The notes: a model not told the origin generated them from the sequence alone. A DNA stretch of 64,000 bases from Pontibacter ramchanderi (GCF_002846395.1 NZ_PJMU01000002.1:744001-808000), one strand, 5' to 3'. Positions 8,466 to 18,077 are shown, counted from the first letter of the stretch. Program-made: numbers and translations.

Positions 8466-8493
8466 TTTGTCTTTTGTCAAGCATTCCTTTGTC
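8439..8493. repeat. GACAAARGAC word cluster
   Basis: GACAAAAGAC lies at 8439-8448, complements at 8462-8471 and 8469-8478, and a shorter relative at 8485-8493. The same words recur in the spacers at 35966-36010, 47412-47421 and 48400-48416. Confidence 0.7.
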
Positions 8494-8869
8494 AGGTTTC
8501 TTTCTTCACATCTACAGGTATAGGCAGCTCGGTCGGATTGATCGAGCTGTCCGCTTTTTGGGCTACGGGCAAATCGATCTCTCCTTTCAGGCCGGCAATG
8601 CGGGCCTCTACCTCGTATTTGTTGTTGTAGTAGCCCACCCGCATCGACTCGCGCAAGTATAGCCACAGAAACCGGAAAAAGCCATACTCCTGAAACTGCC
8701 GGATATGGCAAAGCTCGTGCGCCAGCCAGCCCTTGTCTTTCAGAAAACCTTCGCGCTTGACGCCGCTCAGGTGTATCGTTTTGCCTAGCACCATGGCCAC
8801 ATTGCTGCTCTTGAGCACCAGGCGGGCGATGCGCGCAAAAGGCGAGTTCTCCACAATTTTATACTTCAT
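8492..8869 (-). CDS. Small HExxH metallopeptidase-like protein
   Basis: With the ATG before KYKIVEN the protein has 125 residues. WLAHELCHIRQFQEYG contains an HExxH zinc motif (HELCH) and the downstream YYNNKYEVEARI may supply a third ligand (Glu). This looks like the small Bacteroidota zinc-protease-like proteins related to DUF4157. There is no signal peptide, so it is probably cytoplasmic. Proteolytic activity is not shown. Confidence 0.75.
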   Translation of the reverse strand: MKYKIVENSPFARIARLVLKSSNVAMVLGKTIHLSGVKREGFLKDKGWLAHELCHIRQFQEYGFFRFLWLYLRESMRVGYYNNKYEVEARIAGLKGEIDLPVAQKADSSINPTELPIPVDVKKET

Positions 8870-8997
8870 TTTTGTATCGCTTATACCTGCCGAACGATCC
8901 TTGAAATGTACGTTGCAAGGCACTCTGCCGGATGAACGTGCTACCTTTCTAGGTGAATCCTATACCTGTTACAGGTGAGCATCAACTACTTGCTATA

Positions 8998-9028
8998 TTG
9001 CCAGTTTAGAAAATTGTACCTACTTTTG
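8998..9028 (+). promoter_or_regulatory. Bacteroidota-type promoter of the NlpC/P60 gene
   Basis: TTG at 8998-9000, 20 bases, then TACTTTTG at 9021-9028, a full match to the TAnnTTTG -7 element. Transcription would start near 9034, leaving a leader of about 85-130 bases depending on the start codon. Confidence 0.65.
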
Positions 9029-9117
9029 CTACCTTGTTCGCCATTCCGGGTGATTGGCGGGCAGGTTGCAGGATATAGAGCACAATTTACGAACCTATAC
9101 CATCCTACAACCATACG

Positions 9118-9783
9118 GTGACAAAGTTTGCTGCCATGGCAGTGCTAAACATGCTAAACCCTATGACAAAAACGATCATACTGAGCGTACTGGCCATTAT
9201 TTCCATCGCTCTTTCCTTCTTTTACGATGTAAAAAAGCCGGAGCCTACGCCGGCCGGAGCTGAAAAGGCTACCCTCATGCTCTACCCCATCCAGACCGGG
9301 GAGGACATAGCCAGGGCACTTGAGCTGCAGCTGCCAATGGACATGAGCGAGCCTGTTGACTCGGCCTTCTACCACCGCTACTCCCGCAAACTCGGCCTGA
9401 AGCTTGACTATAGCGAAGACAAGAACCTGCTCGAAACAGTGGCAAAGTGGCTCGGCACCCCCTACAGCTATGGTAGCAGCTCCAAAAGAGGCACCGACTG
9501 CTCCGGTTTTGTAACCCGCATTTACAGCGATGTGTACGGCATCGACCTCAGCCGCAGCTCCCGCTCCATGTTCGACGACGTTACCCGCATCCGCAAAGAC
9601 AGTGTGCGCACCGGCGACCTGGTCTTCTTCCGCCGCAGCCCCAAGCAACCGATCTTTCATGTGGGCATCTATCTCAAAGATAACAAGTTCATTCACTCTG
9701 CCACTAACGGCGGCGTCATGATCAGTTCCCTGAAAGAGCCTTATTACCGCAACTACTACTACGCCGCAGGCCGCGTAGATTAG
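9118..9783 (+). CDS. NlpC/P60 family cell-wall peptidase
   Basis: At most 221 residues; in-frame ATGs at 9136, 9151 and 9163 are alternative starts, and 9163 places MTKTIILSVLAII as a membrane anchor at the N-terminus. The C-terminal NlpC/P60 domain has the Cys-His pair in GTDCSGFVTRIYSDVYG and FHVGIYL, with TGDLVFF between. Such enzymes cleave peptidoglycan stem peptides in the periplasm. The gene is monocistronic with its own promoter. Family assignment is firm; only the start is uncertain. Confidence 0.9.
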   Translation: MTKFAAMAVLNMLNPMTKTIILSVLAIISIALSFFYDVKKPEPTPAGAEKATLMLYPIQTGEDIARALELQLPMDMSEPVDSAFYHRYSRKLGLKLDYSEDKNLLETVAKWLGTPYSYGSSSKRGTDCSGFVTRIYSDVYGIDLSRSSRSMFDDVTRIRKDSVRTGDLVFFRRSPKQPIFHVGIYLKDNKFIHSATNGGVMISSLKEPYYRNYYYAAGRVD

Positions 9784-9963
9784 GGCTATACCTTTATAAA
9801 CAGCATATAAGAACGGGTCGCAGCAAAAGGCGCCCGTTTTTCGTTTACAGGACAGAACAAAATTACTTGTAGCAAGGTATAGGAAGCTTGTTAGGAGTTG
9901 AGCAACTTGCGCCCGATTCGAACAGGTCCTGCAAAAGGGGCCGTACAAAATCACAGACACTAT

Positions 9964-10647
9964 ATGACAGACCAGAATACGCAGAACCAGCAGCAACAAA
10001 GCCCTGACGGAAAGACCATCTCCCAAAGCCCGCTGTTTAAGAGCATTCTCAAAAAGGCCGAGAAATACCTGGAGCACCCCTCGCAGGTGATCAAGCTTTT
10101 GAACGACGCCTTTAAGAAAGCCACCGCCAAGAAGAGCCTGGGCACCATCGCCGCCGAGGTATGGGAGAGCTTCCAGGTGCTTTCGCACATGATCAAAGCA
10201 GCCGTGAACGGCGAGTACAAAGGTATACCCAACACCACCCTGGTGGGCGGCATAGCCGTGATTCTCTACTTCCTGATGCCGATTGACCTTATACCTGACT
10301 TTATACCCGTGATCGGCCTCCTGGACGATGCTACGCTGCTCGCCTGGTTTATGACCAGCATCAAATCTGAGCTTGACAGGTTCAAGGCCTGGGACGAAGA
10401 GCGCCAGACGCGCCAGCAGTCTGTGCACGTGATGGAGCCGCACCACGCCGACAGCTCTTTCGGCACACCGAAGTACAGCGACCAGCCTGCCGGCACCACC
10501 GAGGTTCGTCATGAGGGTGCTTCGCAGGGCCACAGCTCCGACGAAAAAGGCCACCATGAGCCGATCGTGCGCTCAGCCACAACCGATAGCAGCCGCGTTC
10601 CCAAAGACCCCCACGATGACATTCCGGACGGCGGTAACATCCGCTAA
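9964..10647 (+). CDS. YkvA family (DUF1232) protein
   Basis: From the ATG before TDQNTQNQ the protein has 227 residues; the longer frame to 9898 uses unlikely sequence. A central DUF1232 region (about residues 80-120) contains YFLMPIDLIPDFIPVIGLLDDATL, the family hallmark of a short hydrophobic hairpin with conserved Pro and Asp. Both ends are polar: Gln/Lys-rich in front and a disordered His/Ser/Asp-rich tail of about 80 residues. Function is unknown. Confidence 0.87.
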   Translation: MTDQNTQNQQQQSPDGKTISQSPLFKSILKKAEKYLEHPSQVIKLLNDAFKKATAKKSLGTIAAEVWESFQVLSHMIKAAVNGEYKGIPNTTLVGGIAVILYFLMPIDLIPDFIPVIGLLDDATLLAWFMTSIKSELDRFKAWDEERQTRQQSVHVMEPHHADSSFGTPKYSDQPAGTTEVRHEGASQGHSSDEKGHHEPIVRSATTDSSRVPKDPHDDIPDGGNIR

Positions 10648-10670
10648 ACCTGTTAAAAGACGAGTTTTTG

Positions 10671-10699
10671 AAAAGCTGCCCGTAAAGGCAGCTTTTTTT
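10671..10699 (+). terminator. Terminator after the DUF1232 gene
   Basis: AAAAGCTGCC and GGCAGCTTTT pair across a six-base loop, followed by a T run. Confidence 0.88.
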
Positions 10700-10845
10700 C
10701 ATGCCCTTGCCCGCGCACGAGAGGCTATTTTGAGGTGCCAATTAACGCTATAACATAGCGTAAAAAAATACATTACAGCCACACAATATAGTACTATTTA
10801 AATACTGAAATTTGAAAAAATTTAGAAAAAAGCCCTTTGGCTATT

Positions 10846-10876
10846 AGTTTCTTAAGGAATTAATTTTCTATATTTG
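10846..10876 (+). promoter_or_regulatory. Promoter of the YgjP-like gene
   Basis: TATATTTG at 10869-10876 matches TAnnTTTG exactly. The upstream element is weaker (TTTC at 10846-10849, 19 bases away). It lies in AT-rich DNA 35 bases before the GTG start. Confidence 0.55.
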
Positions 10877-10911
10877 GACTGATGATTGTGTATTTTTAAC
10901 TTTTAGCCAAG

Positions 10912-11652
10912 GTGTCTTCATCATTTCTACGACTAACATCCGTTAATCTTCACATCGACGGAATCGGGAAGGTTCTGATCGAACGAAGCGACAAGGCCAA
11001 GCGTCTTAGCATCAGTGTGCGCCCCATCAAGGGTGTTCGTGTAGCGGTGCCTCCCCACATCTCATTCGAAAAGGCCGAGCAGCTTATCTATACCAAGAGC
11101 GATTGGATAAAGGAGCACCAGGCCCGCATGAAGCAGCACGAGGCGCGCGTGACCCTGTACGACGGCCACACCGACTTCAGGACCCGCAACCATACCTTGC
11201 GCCTGCTCACGCATGCCCAGTATACTATGCGCTGCGTGATTGAGAACGGCTATATTAACGTGTTCTACCCGGCTTACAAGGATGTGCGCGACAACGATGT
11301 GCAGAAGTTTATCCGCAAGTCGATTGAGGAGGCGTACCGCAAGGAGGCTAAAGCGTATTTGCCGGAGCGGGTGAAGTTCTTTGCCGATAAGTTTGGCTTC
11401 GATTACCAGAATGTGTTCATCAAGAATGCCAAGTCGCGCTGGGGCAGCTGCTCACATACCAACAACATCAACCTGAACCTGCACTTGATGCGCCTGCCCG
11501 ACTCGCTCTGCGACTACGTGATACTGCACGAACTGGCGCACACCATCGAGAAGAACCACGGCCCGGGCTTCTGGAACCTGCTCGACAAGGTATGCCCGAA
11601 CTCAAAAGCGCTCGATCAGAAACTTAAGGCTTACCGCATTTCTATCTACTAA
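10912..11652 (+). CDS. YgjP-like zinc metallohydrolase (DUF45/SprT-like)
   Basis: A 246-residue cytoplasmic protein starting at GTG. It has the YgjP arrangement: N-terminal RLSISVRPIKGVRVAVP, RWGSCS at about residue 180 and the zinc motif LHELAHTIEKNHGPGFW, giving His-Glu-His plus a third His ligand. Members are metal-dependent hydrolases related to WLM/SprT proteases, with no well-defined substrate. The gene is single with its own promoter and a strong terminator. Confidence 0.9.
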   Translation: MSSSFLRLTSVNLHIDGIGKVLIERSDKAKRLSISVRPIKGVRVAVPPHISFEKAEQLIYTKSDWIKEHQARMKQHEARVTLYDGHTDFRTRNHTLRLLTHAQYTMRCVIENGYINVFYPAYKDVRDNDVQKFIRKSIEEAYRKEAKAYLPERVKFFADKFGFDYQNVFIKNAKSRWGSCSHTNNINLNLHLMRLPDSLCDYVILHELAHTIEKNHGPGFWNLLDKVCPNSKALDQKLKAYRISIY

Positions 11653-11754
11653 CCACCTGCCTATCGACAGAACGCTTACTACTATCGAGAACTTAGAGAT
11701 ACGAGGATGCGGTATAGAACATGTTGCTCTTACTGTATGTATCTAAAAAAATAA

Positions 11755-11788
11755 AGAAGCGGCCGGGGTTTTCACCCCGGCCGCTTCT
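11755..11788. terminator. Bidirectional terminator between convergent genes
   Basis: AGAAGCGGCCGGGG pairs perfectly with CCCCGGCCGCTTCT around TTTTCA. It lies between the YgjP gene and the end of the leftward efflux operon. Confidence 0.85.
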
Positions 11789-11813
11789 GCTTATAACGTT
11801 TATGACAATTCGA

Positions 11814-12071
11814 TTAGCTGGCCTTCTGCATCGCATGTGATGCCACGAAATCCACAAAGTCGCCCACCGTGTTGATCGGGACCTCATCCGGAATGGTGAT
11901 TTGGAAATTTTTCTCCAATTCCAGAATTATATCCACTACATCCACCACATCAAATCCGAAATCCTTTTCCAGACGGGCATTTGCCTGCAAACGGGCAGGT
12001 CTAATTTCCTTGGTTTTGCTAATGATACGGATTACCTCGCGCTCAATAGTCTTGTCTGTTGTTGCAATCAT
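11814..12071 (-). CDS. Acyl carrier protein-like protein lacking the phosphopantetheine serine
   Basis: The 85 residues follow the ACP fold: helix 1 (IEREVIRIISKTKEI), LEKDFGFDVVDVVDIILELEKNF-like helix 2, and a C-terminal TVGDFVDFV helix. The site normally reading Asp-Ser-Leu reads Asp-Val-Val (codons gat gtg gtg), so it cannot carry 4'-phosphopantetheine there. The start overlaps the RND pump stop as ATGA, so it is probably translationally coupled to the pump. It is the last gene of a TetR-TolC-adaptor-RND operon. Function unknown; a regulatory or structural role is speculation. Confidence 0.8.
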   Translation of the reverse strand: MIATTDKTIEREVIRIISKTKEIRPARLQANARLEKDFGFDVVDVVDIILELEKNFQITIPDEVPINTVGDFVDFVASHAMQKAS

Positions 12072-15000
12072 ATATTATAGGGTGTATTCTCTAAAACTTT
12101 ACCATTTACAGGCACCTCTTCTTTATCCTGAGGCACAATTTTAACGCCGCCTGCGGGCTTTCTTTCTCCTTTAATTTTGGCTCTCAGCTTCTCGTTGAGC
12201 AGGTACATCACCGGCACGATCAGGAGCGTGATGATGGTGGCAAATCCCAGGCCAAAAATGATGGTCCAGGCCAGCGGCCCCCAGAAAGCGGCACTGTCGC
12301 CGCCCATGAACAGGTTCGCTTTAAACTCCGTGAACAAGGTATAGAAGTTCAGGTTTATACCTAACGCCAAGGGTATCAGGCCTAGTATAGTAGCTGTGGC
12401 TGTCAGCAGCACGGGGTTCAGGCGTGTCTTGCCGGCTTCCACAATCGCTTCCTTCAGGTCACGCCCCTCGGCTATCAGCATATCCGTAAATTCCACTATC
12501 AGGATGCCGTTTTTCACCACAATGCCTGCCAATGCCACAATACCAACACCTGTCATTACGACCGACACATCCATGCCAAAGATGGAGAAGCCCAGCAACA
12601 CGCCGATGATGCTGAACAGCACCTCCGAGAGAATGATGAACGGTTTGGAGACGGAGTTGAATTGCGTCACCAGCACCAGGAAGATGATCAGGAAAGCCGC
12701 CACCAGGGCAATCATCAGGAAGTTGGCAGTTTCCTCCTGCTCCTCCTGCTGTCCGCCCATGCTGATCTCATAGCCTTCCGGCGTCTGAAAATTCTGCAAC
12801 GAACTTCCAATGCTCTGCACCACCTCATTGGCATTGTACCCGTCCAGCACGTTCGACTCCAGTGTTACCACCCGCTTCAGGTCCTTGCGCTTGATGCCTC
12901 CGTATGAGGTACCGTATTCTATTGTCGCCACCGATGAGAGCGGGATCTGGCGGACCATTCCACTGTTCATGTCGCGGTAGGTGATGCGCATATCGAGCAG
13001 CGCATCGATGTTCTTGCGATAAGGCTCTGCGTAGCGTACCTGTATTGGGTACTCCTCTTCGTCGAGCTTGAACTTGGAGGCCTCTTCACCAAAAATGGCT
13101 GTGCGCAGCTCCATCCCGATCTGCCCGGTGCTGATGCCTTCGCGGTTGGCGCGCTCCCGGTCGATGTTAATGATGATCTCCGGTTTGCTGTCCTCCAGGT
13201 CGCTTCGGAGTTCCTCTATCCCTCCGATCTGCTGCTGCTCGATATAAGCCTGCACCTGTTTTGACAGCGCCACCAATCCTTCAAAGTCCTCGCCCGCAAT
13301 TTCGATACTGATCGGCTTGCCCACCGGCGGACCGTTCTGCTCCTTGTCCACCGTGATGTTGGTGCCGGGTATTCCGCGCACCGCCTCCCGTATTTCGTTC
13401 ATGTACTCCTGCGTACTGCGCTCGCCGGCCCGGTATTGATACTCAACAAAGGCTACGGTAACCTTTCCTAAATGAGATTGTGCGGTTACGCTGCGGTCGT
13501 TTTGGTCGCCGGCCCCGATCGCCACATTGGAAATGACCGATTCCACGTCAGGGTTTTCTTTCCCGATCACGCGGTAGATGCGGCGCTCCACTTCTTTCGT
13601 AACCGAGTCAGTCACAAGCTGATCGGTGCCAACAGGCATGCTAATGTAGGTATACACGAAATTCGGATCCGAATCCGGGAAGAATACTACTTTTGGCGCT
13701 CTTATCCCGGTCAGAAAAATTGAGAAAATAAGTAGCCCAAACATGCTCAAAAACATCCACACGGGGCGCCTGCCCAGCAGCATCCAGCGCAGGAGCCGCT
13801 CGTAGGCACGCATGAAGCGAGGCAGCGTTGTGTTCTGGAAACCATGAATCATGCGGCGGAACATAAAGCGATTGAGCAGTACCAGCACCACGACCAGCAT
13901 GATGAGGTTGGCCGTGCCGTACCAGCCGGCCAGATAACCCACAATGGCCACCAACGTGGCGCCACCTATCAGCAGCCAGAAGTTTCGGCGGGCACGCGGT
14001 GCAACATCGGCCTCCTGCTCATGCTCTTTCTTCATGAAGGAAACCGCAAACACCGGGTTGATGATGAAGGCCACCAGCAAAGAGGCCATCAGCGTAACAA
14101 TGAGCGTGATCGGTAGGAAGAACATGAACTTGCCCACCACACCCGGCCAGAAGGCCAGCGGCAGGAAAGGTGCCACTGTAGTAAGTGTACCCGCTAACAC
14201 GGGCACAAACACCTCGCCAGCCGCCAGTTTCGCCGATTTAACCACTCCCAGATTGGATTGATGCAGAATCCGGTGTGTGTTCTCAATCACCACAATGGCG
14301 TCGTCCACCACAATGCCCAGGGCCAGCAGGAACGAGAAAAGCACAATCATGTTGAGCGAAAAGCCCAGCACAGGCATCAGCATAAAGGCAATGAACATGG
14401 AGATCGGCACCGAAAGCCCCACAAAAATGGCGTTGGTCGTGCCCATGAAGAACATCAGGATCAGGGTAACCAGCACAAAACCGATGATGATCGTGTTGAT
14501 CAGGTCATTGAGGGTATGGCGGGTCTGGGTGGACTGGTCGCCGGTGATAGTGACCTTAAGATCGGCTGGCAGCACGCTCGCCTGCATCTCCTCCACCAAG
14601 TCGTGGATGTTGTCGGATGCCTCGATCAGGTTCTCGCCACTCCGTTTGATAACGTTGAGTGTGATAACGGGTGCATTATCAAGGCGCGCAAAGCTTTCCT
14701 GCTCCTCAAATCCCTCTTTCACCTCTGCTATCTCTTTCAATTGTATGTTGGCGCCCGACAGCGACTGCACCACAATGTCGCCGATCTTGTTCGGGTCGAC
14801 GTACTGGCCTACCACGCGCACCGAGCGCTTCATTTCGCCCACCGAGATATTGCCACCCGACACGGTTACGTTTTCAGAAGATATGGCCCGGCTGATGTCT
14901 GCAAATGTCACCTGCGCGACCTGCATCTTGTACAGGTCCACGTTTACCTGCACCTCCCGGTCAAGGGCGCCCACCATGTCCACGCGCGTGATCTCCGGCT

Positions 15001-15508
15001 GCGCCTCGATACGGTCCTGGATGTCTTCGGCGTACTTTTTCAGGCGGTCGAGGCTGTAGTTGCCTGACACATTGAGGTACATGATCGGGAACTCGGAGAA
15101 GTTCACCTCCTGCACGTCCGGGTCCTGGTCCAGGTCGGTGGGCAGGTCGGTGCGGGCTTTGTCCACGGCATCCTTCACCAGTTGCTTCGCCTCTACCACA
15201 TCCACATCGGTGTTGAACTCCACCGTGATCATAGAGAAGTCCTGAATAGAATTGGACGTTACCTCTTTCACTCCCGAAATGGCTTTCAGTTGCTTCTCAA
15301 TGGGCCGGGTTACCAGGTTCTCAATATCGGCTGGCGAGGTGCCCGGGTATACGGTGCCTACAAACACCGTTGGGATCACGATGTCCGGAAAGTTCTCTTT
15401 CTGAAGTGTGATGTACGAGAAGATACCCCACACCGAAATGATGAGGGTGATGATGTAAATACTCGTTCTGTTATCAATAGACCAATTAGTCGGCTTGAAA
15501 TATTTCAT
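12068..15508 (-). CDS. RND efflux pump inner-membrane permease
   Basis: The 1146-residue protein is a full-length AcrB/CzcA-type RND transporter with two halves of one plus five transmembrane helices and two large periplasmic loops. The first half ends in the helix 4 signature LGIVVDDAIVVIEN with paired aspartates for proton relay, and the second has a cytoplasmic charged tail. It works with the adaptor and TolC encoded just upstream to expel drugs, detergents or metals; substrate class is not certain, and the aspartate pattern fits both hydrophobe and metal groups. The gap to the adaptor gene is 18 bases. Confidence 0.95.
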   Translation of the reverse strand: MKYFKPTNWSIDNRTSIYIITLIISVWGIFSYITLQKENFPDIVIPTVFVGTVYPGTSPADIENLVTRPIEKQLKAISGVKEVTSNSIQDFSMITVEFNTDVDVVEAKQLVKDAVDKARTDLPTDLDQDPDVQEVNFSEFPIMYLNVSGNYSLDRLKKYAEDIQDRIEAQPEITRVDMVGALDREVQVNVDLYKMQVAQVTFADISRAISSENVTVSGGNISVGEMKRSVRVVGQYVDPNKIGDIVVQSLSGANIQLKEIAEVKEGFEEQESFARLDNAPVITLNVIKRSGENLIEASDNIHDLVEEMQASVLPADLKVTITGDQSTQTRHTLNDLINTIIIGFVLVTLILMFFMGTTNAIFVGLSVPISMFIAFMLMPVLGFSLNMIVLFSFLLALGIVVDDAIVVIENTHRILHQSNLGVVKSAKLAAGEVFVPVLAGTLTTVAPFLPLAFWPGVVGKFMFFLPITLIVTLMASLLVAFIINPVFAVSFMKKEHEQEADVAPRARRNFWLLIGGATLVAIVGYLAGWYGTANLIMLVVVLVLLNRFMFRRMIHGFQNTTLPRFMRAYERLLRWMLLGRRPVWMFLSMFGLLIFSIFLTGIRAPKVVFFPDSDPNFVYTYISMPVGTDQLVTDSVTKEVERRIYRVIGKENPDVESVISNVAIGAGDQNDRSVTAQSHLGKVTVAFVEYQYRAGERSTQEYMNEIREAVRGIPGTNITVDKEQNGPPVGKPISIEIAGEDFEGLVALSKQVQAYIEQQQIGGIEELRSDLEDSKPEIIINIDRERANREGISTGQIGMELRTAIFGEEASKFKLDEEEYPIQVRYAEPYRKNIDALLDMRITYRDMNSGMVRQIPLSSVATIEYGTSYGGIKRKDLKRVVTLESNVLDGYNANEVVQSIGSSLQNFQTPEGYEISMGGQQEEQEETANFLMIALVAAFLIIFLVLVTQFNSVSKPFIILSEVLFSIIGVLLGFSIFGMDVSVVMTGVGIVALAGIVVKNGILIVEFTDMLIAEGRDLKEAIVEAGKTRLNPVLLTATATILGLIPLALGINLNFYTLFTEFKANLFMGGDSAAFWGPLAWTIIFGLGFATIITLLIVPVMYLLNEKLRAKIKGERKPAGGVKIVPQDKEEVPVNGKVLENTPYNI

Positions 15509-15526
15509 AGTCTTCGGCTAAAAAGG

Positions 15527-16675
15527 TTAGTGCTGCGCGATGCTTTCCTGGCTGAAAACAACTGGCTGCCCCTCGTTCACGCTCTGGTAGCCTGCTGTAA
15601 TGATGTAGTCCTGTGCTGTGAGGCCATCCAATACTTCGACCTGCCCCTGGTAGTTCACGCCCGTTTCTACCTCGCGTCTTGAGGCCACGTAGCGCTCACC
15701 CTGCTTCTGGGCCACGTACACATACTGTGCTTTCTCGTCGCGCTGCACCAGGTTGACAGGTATAACAATGGCGTCTTCCTTGCGGTAGTCCTGAATGCGC
15801 ACCACGGCCACCAGGTTCGGTCGAAGGGCCACATCCACATTCTTAGGCCGCATCTCAATGGTGAAGGTGCGGCTGCTAGGGTTGATAAAGCTGCTCACCA
15901 CATCCACCGTGGCGGTTATTTCCCGATTCAGGTCCGGGAAGCGCACCAGCGCCTCGTCACCTTTACTGATCTTGGTCAGGTAAGCCTCCGACACCTCGGC
16001 CACGATCTTGGAGCCGCTCGTGTTTACCACCCGGATAATGCCCACGCCCGGTGCCACAGCCTCGCCCGCATTCGGTATCACATCATCTACCACCCCGCTC
16101 ACGGGTGATTTGACGTTGAACTGATCGCGCTGCTGCTGCAGGGCTGCCAGGTTGCGCTCCAGCGCCTCCTTGTTATTCTTGGCTGTCAGGAACTGCATCT
16201 CGGTACCGATCTTCTGGTCCCATAGGTTTTTCTGGCGCTCGTAGGCTACATTGGCCAGTTCCAGACGGGTACGCACCTCTGCTATATTCTGCTCCAGTAC
16301 CTGTGCATCGATGGTGGCCATGGTCTGGCCTTTGGTCACTTTGTCGCCACGCTTTACCCGTATACCTGTCAGCACACCCGGTACTTTGGCGCTCACCAGC
16401 ACGTTCTGGTCAAAGTCCACACGACCCTGTACCTCCACGTAGTGGCGGAAAGTATCCTGCTGCACCTGTGCCACGCTTACCGGCACCGTTTTTTTCTCCA
16501 CCGGCCCTGCCTGGCCTTCTGCCTTCAGCTCTGCCTCCAGTTGTGCGATCTGCTCCTGCAGCTCGGTCTGCTGCTTTTTCAGTTCGGCCAGCTGTGCCTC
16601 TTTATCGCCCCCCTGGTTGCAGGCGGTCAGGCTTAAGAACAGCGCAAGCGATGAAACTCCGAATATTCTTTTCAT
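15527..16675 (-). CDS. RND efflux periplasmic adaptor subunit, lipoprotein
   Basis: A 382-residue membrane fusion protein. The signal ends in lipobox LTAC with Cys near residue 19. A coiled-coil segment rich in Lys/Gln/Glu (residues 25-60) precedes the barrel-sandwich start VEVQGRVDF and ISAKVPGVL-like strand VSAKVPGVLTGIRV. A helical hairpin and the paired lipoyl half VKSPVSGVVDDV follow. It bridges the RND pump and TolC. It lies 31 bases after tolC in the operon. Confidence 0.93.
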   Translation of the reverse strand: MKRIFGVSSLALFLSLTACNQGGDKEAQLAELKKQQTELQEQIAQLEAELKAEGQAGPVEKKTVPVSVAQVQQDTFRHYVEVQGRVDFDQNVLVSAKVPGVLTGIRVKRGDKVTKGQTMATIDAQVLEQNIAEVRTRLELANVAYERQKNLWDQKIGTEMQFLTAKNNKEALERNLAALQQQRDQFNVKSPVSGVVDDVIPNAGEAVAPGVGIIRVVNTSGSKIVAEVSEAYLTKISKGDEALVRFPDLNREITATVDVVSSFINPSSRTFTIEMRPKNVDVALRPNLVAVVRIQDYRKEDAIVIPVNLVQRDEKAQYVYVAQKQGERYVASRREVETGVNYQGQVEVLDGLTAQDYIITAGYQSVNEGQPVVFSQESIAQH

Positions 16676-16706
16676 AGTAAGTCGTGTAAGTCTTTAGTAA
16701 GGGGAT

Positions 16707-18077
16707 TTATTTTGTGAGAAGGGTGCCGGTGGCTTTATCGAGGTTCACTTTGGCGATGAGAGCATCATACATGGCGGCGTAGTAATTGGTCTGGGCCTGG
16801 CGCAGGTCAGTTTCGGCCGTCACCACCTCCAGATTAGAGCCCACGCCCTCCTGAAACTTGATCTTGGACACGCGGGCGATCTCCTCGGCCAGTTCCAGGT
16901 TCTCGCGCTGCGATGCCAGCACATCCAGCGAGTTGGTCAGGTCGGTGGAGGCTTGCTCCAGTTCCAGGTCTATACCCTGCTCCAGGCTCTCAAAACCAAG
17001 TTTGGCGTTTTCGAGTGTGAGCCGTGACTGCTGCACCTGGTAGTGTTTGCGCAGGCCGTCAAAGATCGGCACTTGCAAGCCCAGGCCCACATAAGCAAAG
17101 TCGAACCAATTGCGGCTGCGGGTAATCTCGCTGAAGTCGTTGTTGGCAGCGAGGTAGCCGTAGCGGCCATTCAGGTATAGCTTGGGCAGGTAGCCGGAGC
17201 GGATGTTGCGCAAGTTTAGCATGGCCAGGTCGCGCTGCGTCTCCAACACAGAGTACTCGATACGGTTGCTGTAGTTAAAACCATTGCGGTCTGCCTTAGC
17301 CATATCCACCTGCACTTCGCTCAGGCTGTCTGTCAAAATCAACTGCTCTTTCTGCGGCATCCCCATTTGGAATTTGAGCAAGTCTTCGCCTAAGGTCAAC
17401 AAGCGTTCGGTCTTCTGTTTTTCAACTTTCAGGTTGTTGTAGGTCACCCGCAGACGGTCCACATCCAGCTTTTCAGCCACCCCGTTGTTGAACATCACCT
17501 GCGTCTGGTTCAGGAGCGTGTCGAGACGGTTGAGGTTCTGGTTGAGGAGCTCCATGCGCTCGCGGCTCACCAATACGCTGTAATAGGCCTTGGTCACCTG
17601 CTCTACCACGTCGATCTCGTTCTGCTCGGTAGTTTTGCGGGACAGCTCGGTATAGGTCTTGGCGGCTTTCAAACCGATCAGGTATGAGCCGTCGAACAAA
17701 AGCTGGCTGGCCGTGATAGCCGCGTTGCCGGTATACTGCGGCGTGAATACCACGGGCACGAAAGTGCCTGGCTCTGGTGCGTTCGGGTTATCAGGATCCT
17801 GAAAGAACTCGGCCGGCAAGAAGCTCTTTTGCTGGATGACGTTCTTGCCCAGGTCAGCAGCGGCATCGATCTGCGGTAAGCCCATTGCCCGGATCTCTCC
17901 GACTTTAGCTTTATCAATGTCCTGCTGGTTGCGGGCTATTTTCAGGTTGACGCGGTTCTGAAGCGCATAGTCGATGCTCTGCTGCAAACTAAAGGCCTGC
18001 GGCGAACCTTGCGCCAGCACCCCAAGCGGGCTGAGCAAGAAGAACAATGCCAATATCAGATTGCTGTGTTTTTTCAT
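16707..18077 (-). CDS. TolC family outer-membrane efflux protein
   Basis: The 456-residue protein has a signal peptide ending GVLAQG and two OEP repeats with long alpha-helical hairpins (e.g. residues 150-230 and 340-440) alternating with barrel strands. ITASQLLFDGSYLIG and LQVPIFDGLRKHYQV are the strand regions of each repeat. It forms the outer-membrane channel for the pump encoded downstream. The TetR gene precedes it by 19 bases. Confidence 0.93.
   Translation of the reverse strand: MKKHSNLILALFFLLSPLGVLAQGSPQAFSLQQSIDYALQNRVNLKIARNQQDIDKAKVGEIRAMGLPQIDAAADLGKNVIQQKSFLPAEFFQDPDNPNAPEPGTFVPVVFTPQYTGNAAITASQLLFDGSYLIGLKAAKTYTELSRKTTEQNEIDVVEQVTKAYYSVLVSRERMELLNQNLNRLDTLLNQTQVMFNNGVAEKLDVDRLRVTYNNLKVEKQKTERLLTLGEDLLKFQMGMPQKEQLILTDSLSEVQVDMAKADRNGFNYSNRIEYSVLETQRDLAMLNLRNIRSGYLPKLYLNGRYGYLAANNDFSEITRSRNWFDFAYVGLGLQVPIFDGLRKHYQVQQSRLTLENAKLGFESLEQGIDLELEQASTDLTNSLDVLASQRENLELAEEIARVSKIKFQEGVGSNLEVVTAETDLRQAQTNYYAAMYDALIAKVNLDKATGTLLTK

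Noticed and set aside
9154..10557. Long antisense open frame of 467 codons across the NlpC and DUF1232 genes
   Set aside because: It runs against two well-supported genes, its translation lacks recognisable domains and is typical of GC-rich antisense shadow.
12396..12773. Possible plus-strand gene within the RND operon
   Set aside because: Antisense shadow with Ser/Thr-rich translation and no family.
14258..15067. Open frames on the plus strand across the RND pump gene
   Set aside because: They are shadows of the 1146-residue pump; the composition (His/Asn-rich, repetitive) does not look like a folded protein.
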